Shown here one piece after another: positions 1 to 13,640 of a DNA stretch of 64,000 nucleotides (positions within the stretch are counted from its first letter, which is position 1; every line of letters starts with the position of its first letter). The DNA comes from Seriola aureovittata (lineage: Eukaryota; Chordata; Actinopteri; Carangiformes; Carangidae), in NCBI RefSeq assembly GCF_021018895.1, contig NC_079378.1, positions 23,995,160-24,059,159 on the forward strand, written 5' to 3'. Below the pieces are notes generated by a model. It was not told the origin of the DNA. It was given only the letters and a program-made list of their open reading frames with translations, and made no database searches. The position numbers were made by a program, and so were the translations under genes.

Positions 1-404
1 TGGGCCAGGAGGCGGGGTTTATTTCCTGGTGAAGACCTAATTTGTTTGTGTGCGAGTCTAATTTGTTTCTATTATAATCAGTTGAAAACATAAATAACAA
101 ATTAAATGAACTAATATTTTCACATAACGCTTCCTGCTGCAGTTTTGAACAGCAGTTTAAAATATAGAAACGCTGCAACATTTTCTGGTCGACTGAGAAA
201 GAAATCTCCAAATCGCAGGTGGTGAACAGGAAGTGGTCAGTTGTTGTGTGTTTGAAATGATGTAGGTGCAGCAGCAGCCGGTCTGACTGAAGGACTATCA
301 CTGATCCACTGCTGCGTAACTTTCCTGCTGCTCTCCATCCATAAAGTGGCTATCGCATCTCAGATCTGCATCCTCAATGGCTCCCATCTATCACTCCCTC
401 TCTG

Positions 405-423
405 CCCCCCCCCCCCCCCCCCC
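405..423. repeat. Poly-C run
   Basis: About 19 consecutive C residues. Similar pure C/G runs occur at 1116-1139, 5772-5793, 11012-11030, 14802-14819, 30275-30291 and 30515-30534. Confidence 0.95.
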
Positions 424-889
424 GCGGTTTAGGGGGTGGTAAAAAGCTGGGAGGTGGTATCAGAGGAGGCAGGTTAGCTCTGTGATCAGCTCACTGAGGT
501 TGGCCACACTGAGGGCGAGAGTGCGCTGCTGCTCCTCCAGACGTCTCACTCTGCGCTGGGTGAGCGTGCGGCGACTGGTGGCGATTACACTCAAGGAGAA
601 GGTGTGTGCATTTGTGCTCCAGTGTGTTCGTGCGTTGTATGTACACAACAGCTCTTTCCCTTTGATAACGGCCCTTAAGTCATTGATGCAATCTCTGCAA
701 GCCTCTGTGAAAACACACTTGTTTCTTCTGATGCGGAGCAGATAGTCCCGGCTCACAGAGAGCTGAGAGAGGCAAAGAAGAAATAATCAAAACAGCAGCA
801 CGCCGCACACTGCATCACATCCTCCACTACTGGAGGGAAGGGGAGGGGATGAAAGCAGGTGTGTACCTGGCATGCATGTGTTTGTGCAT

Positions 890-932
890 GAGAGAGAGAG
901 AGAGAGTGTGTGTGTGTGTGTGTGTGTGTGTG
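890..932. repeat. (AG)n-(TG)n compound microsatellite
   Basis: An AG tract passes directly into a TG tract. Confidence 0.95.
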
Positions 933-1115
933 GGTTGCAGACAAAAGGGCTGTGGAACATCTGGATGCCGGTGATAGCTCTGCTCACACGCGTTACGAGC
1001 CAAATTAATCAAACCTGGTGGGGAGACTGTCAAGTGTGTTGGTGTGTATGTGACGTGTATTAAGAGTTGATCCACGTTCTAGACAACACAGTGACGACGT
1101 ATAGCCGTCCTGGGA

Positions 1116-1139
1116 GGGGGGGGGGGGGGGGGGGGGGGG
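1116..1139. repeat. Poly-G run
   Basis: About 24 consecutive G residues, the longest G run in the window. Confidence 0.95.
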
Positions 1140-1477
1140 AGGAGGGGAAACGGAGGGAGGAGTGAAAGTATAAATCAATGGGCTGATGTCGGCTGGGTGA
1201 CTGCGCTCGATACTGGAGTTGGTCCCAGTGAGAAGAGAAGCAGACACATTATGTTGTAGCCTTCCAAAGCTCTTTTAGTCCCATCGGAGGCAAACTGATA
1301 ACACTCATAACAAGTGGCCTCTCTCCTCAACCCGAGGCAGCATCACCAACACTGATGGACATGTACTACTGGACATGTGTTGAGGATATAGAAATATGTT
1401 GACTCGGTCTGTTTGCTGAATGTCGACAACTGAGAAAAGATGCAAGGACTTAATAATAACTCAAATCAAAGGTTTTG

Positions 1478-1630
1478 GTCCAGGGGTGGCGCAGTGGTTG
1501 GTCCAGACTGAAGTATCTCCACGGTTACTGGATGGATTACCATGACAGTTTGTGCAGATAATGGAAGATTCTGACTGATGTTGGTGATTCCTCTAACGCC
1601 ACTATGAGCATGACATTTTTGTTTTTTTAG
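1478..1630 (+). repeat. Fragment of a common teleost interspersed repeat
   Basis: After a short ggtggcgcagtggttg phrase the sequence reads like a degraded copy of a repeat seen throughout percomorph genomes: actgaagtatctcc, ttactggatggattaccatgac, ttggtgattcctctaacgcc and atgagcatgacatttttg. The family was assigned from memory only. Confidence 0.5.
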
Positions 1631-1972
1631 TCATATTCCTCATCCACGGTCTCCAGAAGACGGTGATCCCCAGACATACTGTGCGTTCTCCAGCGCCGCC
1701 ACGAGTTCACGTTCCTGATTGTGAATGAACTGTCTCGTGGATTGCTTTGGAATCTGGTGCAGACTCTCATGCTCCCCCAGGACCAACTGTAATAACAGTT
1801 TGTCCAGTACCTCGGACCTGAAAGCCTGAAAACAGCTAAATTAAAGCCAAGAAAGAGAGATTGTTGTTACTCTCTAATTCTGGACCCTTGGGTGTTTACA
1901 AGACGCATGTTTGCAAATCACTGAGGCAGAGAAACCATGAATGTGATTAAGCCAGGAGTGTTTCTCTCCCCT

Positions 1973-2003
1973 TCCTCCTCCTCCTCCTCCTCCTCCTCCT
2001 CCT
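1973..2003. repeat. (TCC)n trinucleotide repeat
   Basis: About ten TCC units without interruption. Confidence 0.95.
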
Positions 2004-4692
2004 CTGATTGTGATGGTATTGGGAAGGCAGCGGCGACGGACCCCCATCACTTATTTCCCGACTTGACTGCGGGGTCGATAAGAATTAGCATTCCCCTCTA
2101 AATGAAACCTGTAGGGATTTACACGCCGCGGTTTCAGACGCTCGACTCACTCTGAGCCCTTCGCTGAAGAATAAAGATGTTCCTCTGGTATTTACGCACA
2201 GGTGTGAGTTAGTTATACAACACGACGTTTTAAATATTCTCTCTCGGTCGCTACTTTCTGTTTGATATGATAATGATCCAACCTGCGGTTCACCTCTTCA
2301 GCATTTTCCCTGCACAGGAAGTGGAAAGCGTGAGGTTGGTACGGGATAAACAGAAGAAGTCGGAGTTGACCTCCGCTCTGTTTCCGTCTCTGTCTTACTG
2401 AATTAGGGAACATGACATTTCCCTGTGATGGGGGGAGGGAGGAGTGGGGGGGGGGAGGGGGCTCCTCTGGGGCCATGCTGTTCTGTTCCATGTTAATGGG
2501 AGTGTATTATATAAGCATTGATTTTCGACACATGAATATATCATGTTAACTGCTGAAGCGTGCCGGGTCTGGGGTTTATGCAGTTGTCAATGCAGCATCG
2601 GGAGGAAGATAAAGAAACTCCATCCTCACTCTCACATGAGGAAGATGAGGGTTTGTCTCTCAGCCCTTCTCTCTCCGTCTTTCTCTCTGTGGAAAATCCA
2701 GTTTTTTCTCTGTGAAGAGTTTTAAATTGTCTTGACATTTAAAACAAAATCTACTTGTTGAGTTTGAAGCGAAGTTATTTCTTGAGGCACTTTTTGAGAC
2801 ACTCAGGAAATAATACTTATTTAGAAACGTGTGACCTTTGGTCAGTACCTTATGATTTCTTTTCACTAGGTTTTCAGACTCATCCCCAGACAAAGTAGCT
2901 CTGATTTGCACCGTCGATAAGTGTTTTTTATGTTGGCAGCTGCCCTCGGATGGATAGTCTGTTCATTGCCATTATTTATCTCTCTCTCTTTTAACCATCC
3001 CTCCCTCTCATTCTCTCTGTCTGTCGATGAGGGCAGGTAGCGCTGACGGCTGTGAAATTGAATTAAGCGTGCCTCCCACCCCCCCTTCCTCCCCCTCCTC
3101 AGCCCCCTCTGACATGCAAAGGTTTTAATGATCATGAAGCTGGGAAGCTTTCCAAATGGCAAACACTTAATTGAGAAAAATGAAAGGGACAGAGGTACGA
3201 TTCATTCATCTAAACAGAGGAACGCAGGGTGAGGAGGGTCGTCCCGTCTTTAATTTCTCCCCCCCCCTCCCCCTTCAGCCATTTGCTCAAAAGGGAATGT
3301 GGGAAAATTTCATTAGGTGAGGTGTGGGATAAATCAACATGACGAATCTCTCCGTTCACCTTAATTGTGTTTCGCTCAGCAGAAAATCAGACAGGGGCGC
3401 CGCTGGATGTTGTGGATGCTTTTGGTCGTTTGGAAGGTGATGTAGCGTGGAGATGATTGATCTGATGTGATGTGCATGATATTTTTTAAGAGTCAAAGAA
3501 ATATAAAGAAATAAAACCCAACGAGACAAACTGCAAGATTTGACAGAAACACAGGGTGCTAGATAACGATACATCCCCACTGTATAAATATAAAGGTACT
3601 GATGTTGTTGATATTGTTGATGGTGCTGCTGATGTTAATGACAGAGACTCAGACTGGTCTCTGACTTTCAGACCCCTCCTGTAACTGTAGGTGAGTTTTT
3701 ACTAAGCCATTGAACGGGTGAAGGACTGGGATGATGCCGAGCTGGTGAGAGTTGGTGATGCATGATTTAGCTGATGTTTATGTCTTGGTTTGGGTGGTGC
3801 TGTGTATTTGTGAGGACTGCTTTAATTTAAAGGTCCCGTATTTTACACTTCACGATCACGTTGCTCTATAAGAAGATATATTTGTGGTTTTAAGAACCAT
3901 CTCCTCTCTCAGGCTTCTCTCTGGAGCTCAACTAACAACAGGTCGGTGAGCCAATCAGAGGAGAGGAGACTCTGAGCCACAACGGTCTCCCAGACCGTCA
4001 CGTGTAATTACTTTGTTTAGGTTTACAGGAAAAAATAACTGTTGGTACTTCTTCTTCTTCATATAATGTTGTGTTGGGGGTCGGGGGGTGGGGCTAGATT
4101 ACATTAGAGAATGATTGACTAGTAGTGATCGCGCAGCACTGCCTGACGCACCTACGGCACACACCTGCATCTGGAGACGGTGTTTCGCTCTCATGTCAGG
4201 AGCCGCTGTCGCTGTTCGCTCTGAACTTTATTGGGTTGTTATTTTTTGTTATTGTTTATCATCAACAGCCAGAGTTTGTTTTACACTCGTTCCACCAAGC
4301 AATGGTTCTTCATTACAGAGCGACGAGTTAGCACGGCTGGGTCCAAAGGGCTGACCCAGTAATGAACTCCTTCATTAGTGACATCATTAGCCGCCGCTAC
4401 CTCAGTTTAAATCACACCGCAGGGACGAGCCCACGGGTCCGTCTCTCCATCTCCTCTCTGTGTCCGCTTAAAGCTGCACGGGGTCTCCTGCGCTGGACAG
4501 GGGTTAATGTGGGTGACCCCCCCCCCCACCTCCCATCCTCTCTCAGCCCTCCTCACACATCACTCCCAGCCGACCCGGCCTAATCTGTGATTATGTGTCA
4601 AGCAGGAGGCCATTTATTCCAGATTAATTTATTCATCTTCCTACTGTGGCTTCCGCTGCGGGGGGGATTGATGGTGCAATATATCTGAGGGA

Positions 4693-4752
4693 GTGAGAGA
4701 GAGAGGGAGAGAGAGGGAGAGAGAGAGAGAGGGAGAGAGAGAGAGAGAGAGA
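4693..4752. repeat. (GA)n microsatellite
   Basis: GA tract with a few GGGA interruptions. Confidence 0.95.
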
Positions 4753-5525
4753 TCCTCCGCTCTGTGTGCAGGGTGTTTTACTGCTCACGTCACCCCTTCC
4801 CTTCGTGGTCACCCGTCTCCAGGCCGCGTGTGACAGACAATTAATCAACCAATTAAAGTAAAGCTTCATCTCAGTTGTGCCTTGCAGATAGGTCCTAGTT
4901 TAGTTGATAGTTAGTGTTAATATTTCTCTTCGATAGGAAATAGGAAAGTGTCAGAGAATGAGAGTGGCTCTTCCACCTCCTCTGAGCTCTTCTCCACATT
5001 AAAGACAAACCCTGAGGTTCTGGAAATTCAGCCCTTTGATCAACTTAATGTTGCACAGCGAGAACATTTGCAGCCTCTGCACGTTTTCGGGTTAAATGTT
5101 CCAGCGCTACGTTGCTGTTACGCTCATGAGGCTAGCTGGTTTCTCCTGTGGCGCTAACACATGACCATGCACTGTAGACAATGGCTGCAGGAGGCGTCAT
5201 TACACCAGACAGTCCTTGTTAATAATCTAATATATAATGAGCACAGAAGGGGCTGAGGTGAATACTGAGCATGTGTGAGCGTCCAATAAAGAGGCTTAGT
5301 TCAGCCACGGTGGTGCTGATGTTCTGGAGGTATCTAGAGAGTGGTGGCGGTTTATTTTTATGGGTTTCCTCCCTTCACTGAAATCCACAGCCTCGTTCTC
5401 TCTGCCTCTCTCTCCTGGAGCTGATATTCTGAGCTATAAAGGTGAAGTGGATCTCCACCACCGTGATGGCTCATTACAGAGCTCCTCCGATATCTTAGCT
5501 GGCTGATAGGCATGGTGGTGGGTCC

Positions 5526-5560
5526 TCACACACACAACACACACACACACACACACACAC
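5526..5560. repeat. (CA)n microsatellite
   Basis: CA dinucleotide tract with one interruption. Confidence 0.95.
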
Positions 5561-5771
5561 TCACAGACAGGCAGCCAGGCAGCTCTTCCCTTGTTCTTCC
5601 AGCTAGTGGGCTGTTGAAGCCTGTCTGTGTGTTTGCATGTGTGTCTTTAAACGGCAAGTAAAACCCTGCAGAGATGTCTATTCTCGGCAGGTGGAGACTG
5701 CTTGCTCTTGCTTTTGAGGGCCCTCAATGAAGGTGTTAAACCCCAGACACAAGCAGCGGAGAGCAGAGGCA

Positions 5772-5793
5772 GGGGGGGGGGGGGGGGGGGGGG
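5772..5793. repeat. Poly-G run
   Basis: About 22 consecutive G residues. Confidence 0.95.
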
Positions 5794-6292
5794 AGGAGAC
5801 TTTTAAGGATGCCCTCTGGCTGCCTGTTTGATGGAGCTCCCAGGATAACACTCGAATAGTGGGGGTAGAGAAAGGCCTTGCCTTGAAGCTATGCTTTTGT
5901 AGAAGGAAGAAGAAACTAGTTATGGGTCTGTTTCACCTATATAATCACGTCTAAACCTTAACTTCTTTATTTGTGGCCCCAGCAGCAGCAATCCAGTGGT
6001 TATTTTCAAGCAGAACAACTTCTCCCACTGAAAGATTGACTCTCTCCTCTCAGTCAAATTGCTCTGAGAAAAAATGTCAACGCATTCTGAATTTTCTTAT
6101 GAGCTCTCGCACTATTTCTTGCAGCAATGCACAGTACTAGTAGATCTCTCCATGGTCATAGTTGATATAGTCAAGGCTGCACTTCTCCTCCATTACTGCA
6201 GACTGGAGGCATTGAATGCAAAACGCCTCTAACGTGCTGTGTAACCATGAGGTGGTCAGGTGATGACGGGAGTGTGAAATGAATGAAATCGA

Positions 6293-6319
6293 TGTGTGTG
6301 TGTGTGTGTGTGTGTGTGT
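6293..6319. repeat. (TG)n microsatellite
   Basis: Pure TG tract. Confidence 0.95.
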
Positions 6320-6698
6320 TGGTGAAGTTGACTTTTCTTAGTCATAGATGAAGATGTTTTCACAGGTGACTCAAGGACAAGTGGGTCTTAAAAATCTATT
6401 TCTTCGGCCAGATGCTGGAATACAAGAGAGACATCGAGTGAGACTGATGGGAGAGGCTTATTGAAAATCAAGTCAAACATCCTCCCTCTCTCTCTCCCCC
6501 TCTCTCTCCCTCTCTCGCTCCTGTCTGTCTACTTGTATTGCCTCCTCATCACTCCCTCTCAGAGCTGCTGTCTCTTCTCCGCTCCGTCCTCCCAGATGTG
6601 CCACATTAATTCCACAGCTGCTGTCCCCATTAATGTTCACCGTCACAGCTTGCACACCCTCATTTTCAGCTTCTTCAGCCCCCACACCACTGCATGGG

Positions 6699-6776
6699 TT
6701 TGTGTGTGTGTGTGTGTGTTTTTGTGTGCGTGCATGTGTTTGTGTGCGTGCGTGTGTGTGTGCGTGTGGGTGTGTT
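6699..6776. repeat. Imperfect TG-rich microsatellite
   Basis: TG tract with TTTG and GCGTG interruptions. Confidence 0.9.
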
Positions 6777-6928
6777 TGAGAGAGAAGTGCAGCAGCTGTT
6801 AGCCCTCCACTTCCTAGTAAAACTATAGTAGCAGTGGTGTGAGGAGGGGAAAGCAGCAGATTTACTCATTCATGGAGGTGTCATCAACAGCAGCGCTCAT
6901 GCTTGTCCGTCACTCGTGCGCATGGGGA

Positions 6929-6998
6929 CACACGCTCAAACACACACTCAAACACACGCTTAAACACACACTCAAACACACACTCGAACACACACTCG
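6929..6998. repeat. 12-bp minisatellite, about six units
   Basis: Tandem units of the form cacac(a/g)ct(c/t)(a/g)aa. The period of 12 keeps all frames open, which explains the repetitive HTLK-like and SVCL-like open frames on the two strands. Confidence 0.9.
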
Positions 6999-8186
6999 TC
7001 ACAGACACACACGCAGCATCAGCACCACCTCCTTTCCCATTTAAAACAGCCCTGCCTGAGAAGATTTCAATAATCCCTGCTCCACAGTGGGCTGTTTTTC
7101 CAACACATTGCCCAGGCCAGTCGAGCCCGATGGACGATATCTGTTCTTTACCCCCCCGGGTTCCCCTTAAGCCCCCCCACCCCCCACCCCGCCCTTTAAA
7201 AACAAAGTGAGGATGTTGTGTGTGGTTGCAGTTGCTGGGTATGAGGCTGATGCACAACATCTAAAAGAAAAAGTTCAAAATATGGCATCCACTGATACAT
7301 TTTGAAATTCTCCCAGCACATCAATTATTAATTTGTTTACTTAACAGCTCTGCCTCTCCTGTAATTACAACCTGCTGGTTAATATATAAGTGGTTTTATC
7401 CTGGGCTCATTAAAGCTTAAGACATTAAGCTGATTTATGTTTGATTTTGTAACTAATTTATTTGTATTTCTCTCTCTGTCTCTCTGACCCTTTATCTCTC
7501 CGGCTAAAGACGGTTAATTTGAATGTGGAGGTGAATAATTGAAGGTCACACCTTTGTGTTGGCTGCCTGGCTTATTGCAGACTGAGACAGTGTTCAGGAG
7601 GAGGGCAGTTCGGAGGGGTGGAAACAGGTTTTCAGCTGCTGATAGGGGCAGTCAGTCGCTGAGAGGCTGGAAGACAGTGGGCAACTGTGTATTATGGAAC
7701 TTACAGCTGTTCTCCATCATTGCTTTCATTCATTGCGATACCTGCATAAGGACAAAAGGCAGTGCATCGCAGAGTTGAAAGGGGAACGACCCCAATTTAA
7801 CACGTCAAAATAAATGTGTGATTCAGGAGGAATAAAGCTCCGGAAAATGTCCTAGTGAAGTCAGTAGGTGCTGTCTCACCTCGGGCCTACGACAGAATCG
7901 TTTAACCTGCACGATAAAGTGAGGGCGGAGTTTGAAAGACGCTGTCGGGGAGCGCGTGGGTGTGTCCTGCAGCGTTTGTGGTGCTTGACTCATGTTAAGG
8001 ACTAAAACTCCCAGAGTCTCTCTGCTTCATGTGGTTGCAATACTCCCTTAAAAGTTGCAACCCTTAAGACTTCAGTCCTGTTTGACTTGGCAACACCTGT
8101 GGTTACTGTGGTTACTGTGGTTACCATGGTAATAGCAACACTATGAAGCAGCAGACGCACCTTGAGCAGCAACAAAAAAGCGACTG

Positions 8187-8212
8187 GTGTGTGTGTGTGT
8201 GTGTGTGTGTGT
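8187..8212. repeat. (TG)n microsatellite
   Basis: Pure TG tract. Confidence 0.95.
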
Positions 8213-9519
8213 TTACAGTGCAGCCGAACCGTCTCTGTTTTGTCAGTCAATGTTGACCAGCTCCACAATAATCATCCTGCCATCTGATTTCACTGTGTGC
8301 GTTGTGTGAGCGGGAGTGTTGTGGAGTGGAGGCACAACAGGAGGACGCAGTGAGGAGCTGGAGCTGTGCAGCCTGCAGATCGTCTCTTACTCTCTGCAAT
8401 ATTTAAAACTGCTCCAAAGTCAAAAAATGAAAACCTTTAAAATCGTTTACAGTCAGCTCAAACTGCTTCTTCACAATAAAAGCCCCTGTTTCACCAGGTG
8501 AACACTCAGTGTGGAGCACATGTTGTTTTGTTGTTGTTTGTAAGAAAGGTGAGGTTATACAGGTCATACAGGTGCTTTGTTATTGGTGAATCTGTGAATC
8601 TGTGTGAAACTAATGCAAGAATAGTGACACTAACAATGAAAAGAACTACACAGAGAGGTAAATACCGACTGTAAATACATTAAATGGCCGTTGCAGGGCA
8701 GCCGTTGTATCTGCAGCCGTGACCCAGCCCTGCCTGCCTCAGATAACAGAATTACTGCAAATTGAACTTTAGGGTTTTCTCTCTCCCGCTCTGCTTTTCC
8801 CTCTCTCCAAATCACTCTGTCTTTCTCGGTACCTGTGTTCCCTCCTCTCTGCTGCTTTCTCTGGGATTTATGACTTCTTGGAAAATCATCCTCTGCTGTT
8901 CTGTTGTGGCCCGCTGCGCCTGAAAGAAAGAGAAAGGGAGGCCGGGACACAGGAAGTGGGTGTGAAAGAGAAGAGATCTAGACAGATACAAAAAAGATGG
9001 ATGACTGTTGGGCAGAGTGATAAAGAGCAGGAAACAGACAAAGAGAGAATCAAAGGGGAGAGGAAAGTGAGACAGATGTGTAGGAAAGGTGACGGAGAGG
9101 CAGCGAAGCGGTGGATGGAGGTAAAATGACGGCGACTGGAAGAAATCAAGTCAGGAAAAAAGACTGGAGGGAAGGCTCTGCACTCCCCCGCACCTTTCTT
9201 GATTAGGAAATATAATATTGCCAGAGGATTGAGGTGGATCAAATGCAGGAGATAATGGTTTTATATACGACCACCACAGAATTATGGATGCAACTGCAAG
9301 ACGACCGGGTTGGCTGCTCACAGTGAGGAGGAGGTGTGTGTAAAAGAAAACCTCAGGCTACGATCTGCACGATGGAACTGAACTGAATTGTGTGGATTAC
9401 TCTTTCATCGTTAAAGCTCCTATTAGAGACAGAGAGGGACGAGCGTCTATCAACATAAAAGTTCATTTAGATCCCGAAGGGACAGAAAACACAATGACAG
9501 GAATTCATCAAACCCAATG

Positions 9520-10185
9520 GTGATATTAGACATTTTCTATTCATTATTGATTATTATGTATTTCTTGCATTAATTGAATAATCACTTAATCTATTAAAGA
9601 GGCACTTTAGCAGCAGAGGCTGAGATATCTTGACCTTTAGTTCCAAGTAAGAGTCAAACCCTGAAAATGCTGGATCCTACATTTCCCATAATGCAACTCA
9701 AAATCTTTTCATTAGACGCTTCCTGCCTCCTAAATGCCCCCTTGTTCCAAAACCCTCACCTCCAGTCTGTCACGCAGGTTTGCTGATAAATGTTTAAGAG
9801 AATATACGCAATTTGAGATTCCCCTGATGACCTCAATGTGACATCACTGTGACATCACTGTGACATCATCTCTAGAGCAAAAGAGAACATTATACATCTG
9901 CTTTCAGTGGCAGAGGTGTAGGCCACTCATTGTGACATGTAGAATAAACTTTGTGTGTAAAATCAGTGCAGGACCAAATAAAATGTTAGAAAAGAGAAAA
10001 ATAAATAGATTAAATATTTTAAGAAATAAATATATATATACATTTCTTGTTCAAAATGAGGAAATGATGTGAAAAGGAAGCAGATCACCCCCTTTTTGCT
10101 TGATCAATGACTCAACACAATTGGTCGATTATTAAAAGTGTTGATTCATTTTGTGGCAGTCGACTGAACGATACAGAGACTAAAT
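9520..10185 (+). repeat. Pieces of an 'attaatcgattatt'-type teleost repeat
   Basis: Two short pieces, about 9520-9600 and 10095-10180 (tttgcttgatcaatgactca, ggtcgattattaaaagtg), resemble the repeat copy at 14140-14330. The sequence between them is not obviously part of the element. Confidence 0.35.
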
Positions 10186-11011
10186 GTTTCAGCATTAAAT
10201 AAAGTGTTATTCTCGGCTCCTCTCACCATGAGGAGGTCGCAGCAACACAATTCCTCAGCGTCTTTGGGGTTAAAGGTCACGATCGTTGGCCTGTCTTGGC
10301 GATGTGTGCTCCCGCTGATAGCGAGGACGGAGACGACTCTGCGGCTCCGTCCGGGGAAATCTGCTTCGTAGCAGCTGTGAGTGTGTCCTGTGCTTCCTCC
10401 ATGGTGTGTTTCAGAGGACCCTCCTCTCTGATTGAATCCTAAATGGATTTCTCACCCATAAATCCTCAACATTCACAATAACCTTGAGTATTACTATGTG
10501 CACACCATTTTTATATACGCATCTCTCTCTCTCCTTCCTCGCAGCACTTGGTGTTATTATTGCCTCCTTGGAGGGAACTATGGAAATTTCTCATTTGTAT
10601 TTGAAGGAGGAGGTGAGTGGAATGTGAGTCGTGAAATTGAACAAAAACATCGTGAGCAAAACAGAGAAACACTCTCCGCTCTTCCAGGGAATTCAGAGAG
10701 GGGAGGTTGACCAGAGCGGCATACCGCCCAGATGGGTGCTCGCCACCTTGGGTTCATTTTGAGGCTGAAGCTTCTGTTTTCATTCCCCTCCAACTCTCAC
10801 GAGTGCTTTGCTTGTTCCTTATTGTTTTTAAGTCTCCTCCGTTTCCCCTGGTTTCAGTCCTTTGCCAAGTAGGAAGCTGTTGTCATCGTAACCACAAGTG
10901 TCTCTGACCGTCTCTCTCTCTCTGTCCCTGTTTTCCTGTTTCGCTCTGCCTCCCTCTCTTTCCGTCTCGCTCTCCTTCCATGTGATAAATATTTATCTCC
11001 ATGCCACTCGA

Positions 11012-11030
11012 GGGGGGGGGGGGGGGGGGG
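11012..11030. repeat. Poly-G run
   Basis: About 19 consecutive G residues. Confidence 0.95.
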
Positions 11031-11466
11031 CAGCGAGGAGGACCTGAGTGGTTTTTAAGGAGGTATCGGAATTGGAATTGTTGACTGGTGCCCGGGTACG
11101 AGGACAGAACACACACATGCACGAGCTGAATGGACGGGAATTGATTGTGGCGGCAACCTCGTGCTTTTTTACAAACCTGTCTCATTCACTGAGGGAGGCC
11201 TCTGGCTGCCCGCCCTCCCAGGGGGGTCTTCAATATCTGTTATGGGTGGGTGTGGAGGCCCGCACCATGTGCCAGTCAATTTTAATCATATAAAACTGTC
11301 TAAGCCCCTCACTGAAGGCATGCCGGCTTTGTACTCCACTCCTCCCTCACTTTGCTGCTGAGCCTGAAATAGCGTCTTGAATCATGTGTGGAAGTTTTAT
11401 GAGAACAAAGGACAGTCTGAAATACTTCTTCAATTTGGAGACTCCTGGCAGATTCAAATGTAAAAC

Positions 11467-11507
11467 TATATATATATATATAAAGAGAGAGAGAGAGAGA
11501 GAGAGAT
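11467..11507. repeat. (TA)n-(GA)n compound microsatellite
   Basis: A TA tract passes into a GA tract. Confidence 0.95.
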
Positions 11508-13482
11508 AGCTTTTTTATTTACTGCACAATATTGGACCATGATCCTACTCTGTAGTTTTGTAGTAATGGACTCTGGGTATTTGCATTCTGGACAGACATT
11601 TTCCATGAAAACAAAGTGTTGCAGTGTTTTCCTGAGTTGTGCACCGTGAATTCTTGTTTTTCTCTTAGTTCTCCGTTTTAAACTAAGCTCCACAAACTCC
11701 TCAGCCCTCACACACTGCTTTCCCACTGTTTCCCCAGTGAGCCACAATTACAAATCTTCCTCCCACCATATGGGCCAAATCCTATAATAGCTCGAACTGA
11801 AAGAGGTGTGTTTGCTCACAGTCCCCGTTCCTCATTTGCACAAAAATTACACGCATTAGTAGCTGTGGGACAAAGCAGGGCTAAAGAGGGGGACCTCTTT
11901 TTAGGGTACGATGTGAGACGGTGCAGGACGGGGGAAGTAGCTGCTGTTTTGCATGGCAATAGGCTGATACTGTGTATGGATAAAGTCATGGGGCTGGCTG
12001 GCCATCAAACAGAGGCTGAATGTGAAGGAGGACGGGCCCGGGCGCTCCATGGATAATTGTGTTACCCAGAGAAAGCCCGGGCCGGACTGTTCTCAGCCAT
12101 TGAGGAGTGGAGGCGCTGGTTTGAAGCCTTTCAGGACAAGGTAGAAAGGTCCCCCCGCTCTCTGAATGGACCCTTCCAGAAACTGAGACGAGCTGTGAGA
12201 CAAAACAACGGGAGGAATGTGATTATTGGATTGGACCTTTTTCCCAGAGAGTGAACTGTGTTGGCAAACACGCGGTCGAAAGAGTCGACTGGTGCTGCTG
12301 AGAGTCTGATACTGTCTCAGCTGAATGTGCGCTGGTGTGAACAACTGGCAAATGAATGAATCTGCCCAACGCTCCTCAGCGCTAACAACTCGCGGTCCGC
12401 GGTCACGATTAGCTTTTGATTACCTCGTATTGATCCCTGGTAGGAATCTGTGTTTACTGCTGTGTTTTCAAAGCTCACCGAGCCACCTGGAGCCAGACTC
12501 ACCGTAGGGGTGTTTGGTTAATGACCTTGTCATCTGCTCTGCACAGATCGAACTGCTCAGGACACACGGCAGCTGGACTTTGTTTTCCTACTGAAAACAA
12601 ACCTCCCTCCTTGTATCAGTCTTCCTCTATTCCTCTCTGTCTTTTTGCCCTTTTTCTCTTTCCCTTTTCCTCTCTGTGCTCATAATTTACAGTGACCACC
12701 ACCACAAACTGAAAAAAAAGGAAGATTTACATCCATCATATAAGAGTCTCTGTCTCCCGAGCCGGATTGGTGGCGCCTCGGGATGAAGGGCCGACACCCT
12801 GCATCATCTCCTCCACCTTGACTTCGCTGACCTTGGGTGCTGGGATATTTAACCACAGATCTCCTTGAGTCCTGCTATTTTTATGTCTTTCCTAACCTTT
12901 TAAAAAATGTTCTACTCGGCCAATGCCTTATTTTATAGTCTCCATCCATCTCTGTCGGCTGGCGAATGCACCCCCGAAAAACATAATCGGATTTTGGTGG
13001 TATTAAAGAGCGAATAACTGCTGTCATTGGACAACCTGCTAGTAACCAGGTTTAGAGGGAAGCACAACATTTGTCAAGTGTCAGGGCTGAGGCCCAGACA
13101 CCAGATATGGACATGTACTGTACAGTACGCTTGCTCTGTAGTCTCACAGGAATTCACACAAGCCGCAAGGATGACGGGGGGGGGGGGCTGTCTCATTTCA
13201 TTTACTGTCAAGCTGGACGTACGAGTTAATAGGGTTCCTTAAGCCGAAATGAAGATTTGAAATGTAAGGGGGTCAGGAAGGTAATCTCTCTGAGGCTCTC
13301 ATGAGCGTTCACTGACATCAGAAATTACTGGGTCAAAATTGATTCGGTGTGGGTCCAGATGCCCTGCGTTATCAAGTGACCATGGGTAGAAAACCAACGG
13401 GTCATCGATCAAAACCAAGACAATGGGTCTCCAACTAATCTGCCAGTTATGTTCTTGATGAATCAGTTTTTTGTTTGGTCAA

Positions 13483-13640
13483 GTCAGCTGTATTTGTATA
13501 GCACCAATTCACAACATACGTTATCTCAAGGCACTTTCCCAACAGAGCAGGTCTACACCTTCTCTTTATAATAAAACCCAACAGTTCCCACCAAGAGCAG
13601 CGCGAGCCGACAGTGGCGAGTAAAGACTTCCTTTTAATAG
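13483..13640 (+). repeat. SINE-like teleost interspersed repeat
   Basis: The stretch contains gctgtatttgtatagcacca, tctcaaggcactttcccaac, ataataaaacccaacagttc, ccaccaagagcagcgcgagc and gacagtggcgagtaaagact. This order matches a very common fish repeat. The following 200 bp (to about 13850) may be its diverged tail. Confidence 0.65.

Larger units (their letters stand above)
1..13480. other. Gene-free stretch: simple repeats and unassigned sequence
   Basis: No exon with splice borders and a recognisable protein was found on either strand. Open frames here are under 130 codons and mostly translate repeats. The block holds the simple repeats listed separately, fragments of teleost interspersed repeats, and TAAT-rich non-coding patches (for example about 3110-3190 and 7290-7460) that might be conserved elements. 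It may be intron or upstream sequence of lhfpl7. Confidence 0.5.

Noticed and set aside
6929..6998. Regular 12-bp units considered as a CRISPR-like array
   Set aside because: There are no spacers. The units are directly adjacent and the genome is a vertebrate.
12057..12254. 65-codon frame with a Trp/Arg-rich start, following another 82-codon frame
   Set aside because: No acceptor or donor fits, and no known protein resembles it. Two adjacent chance frames are plausible in GC-richer sequence.
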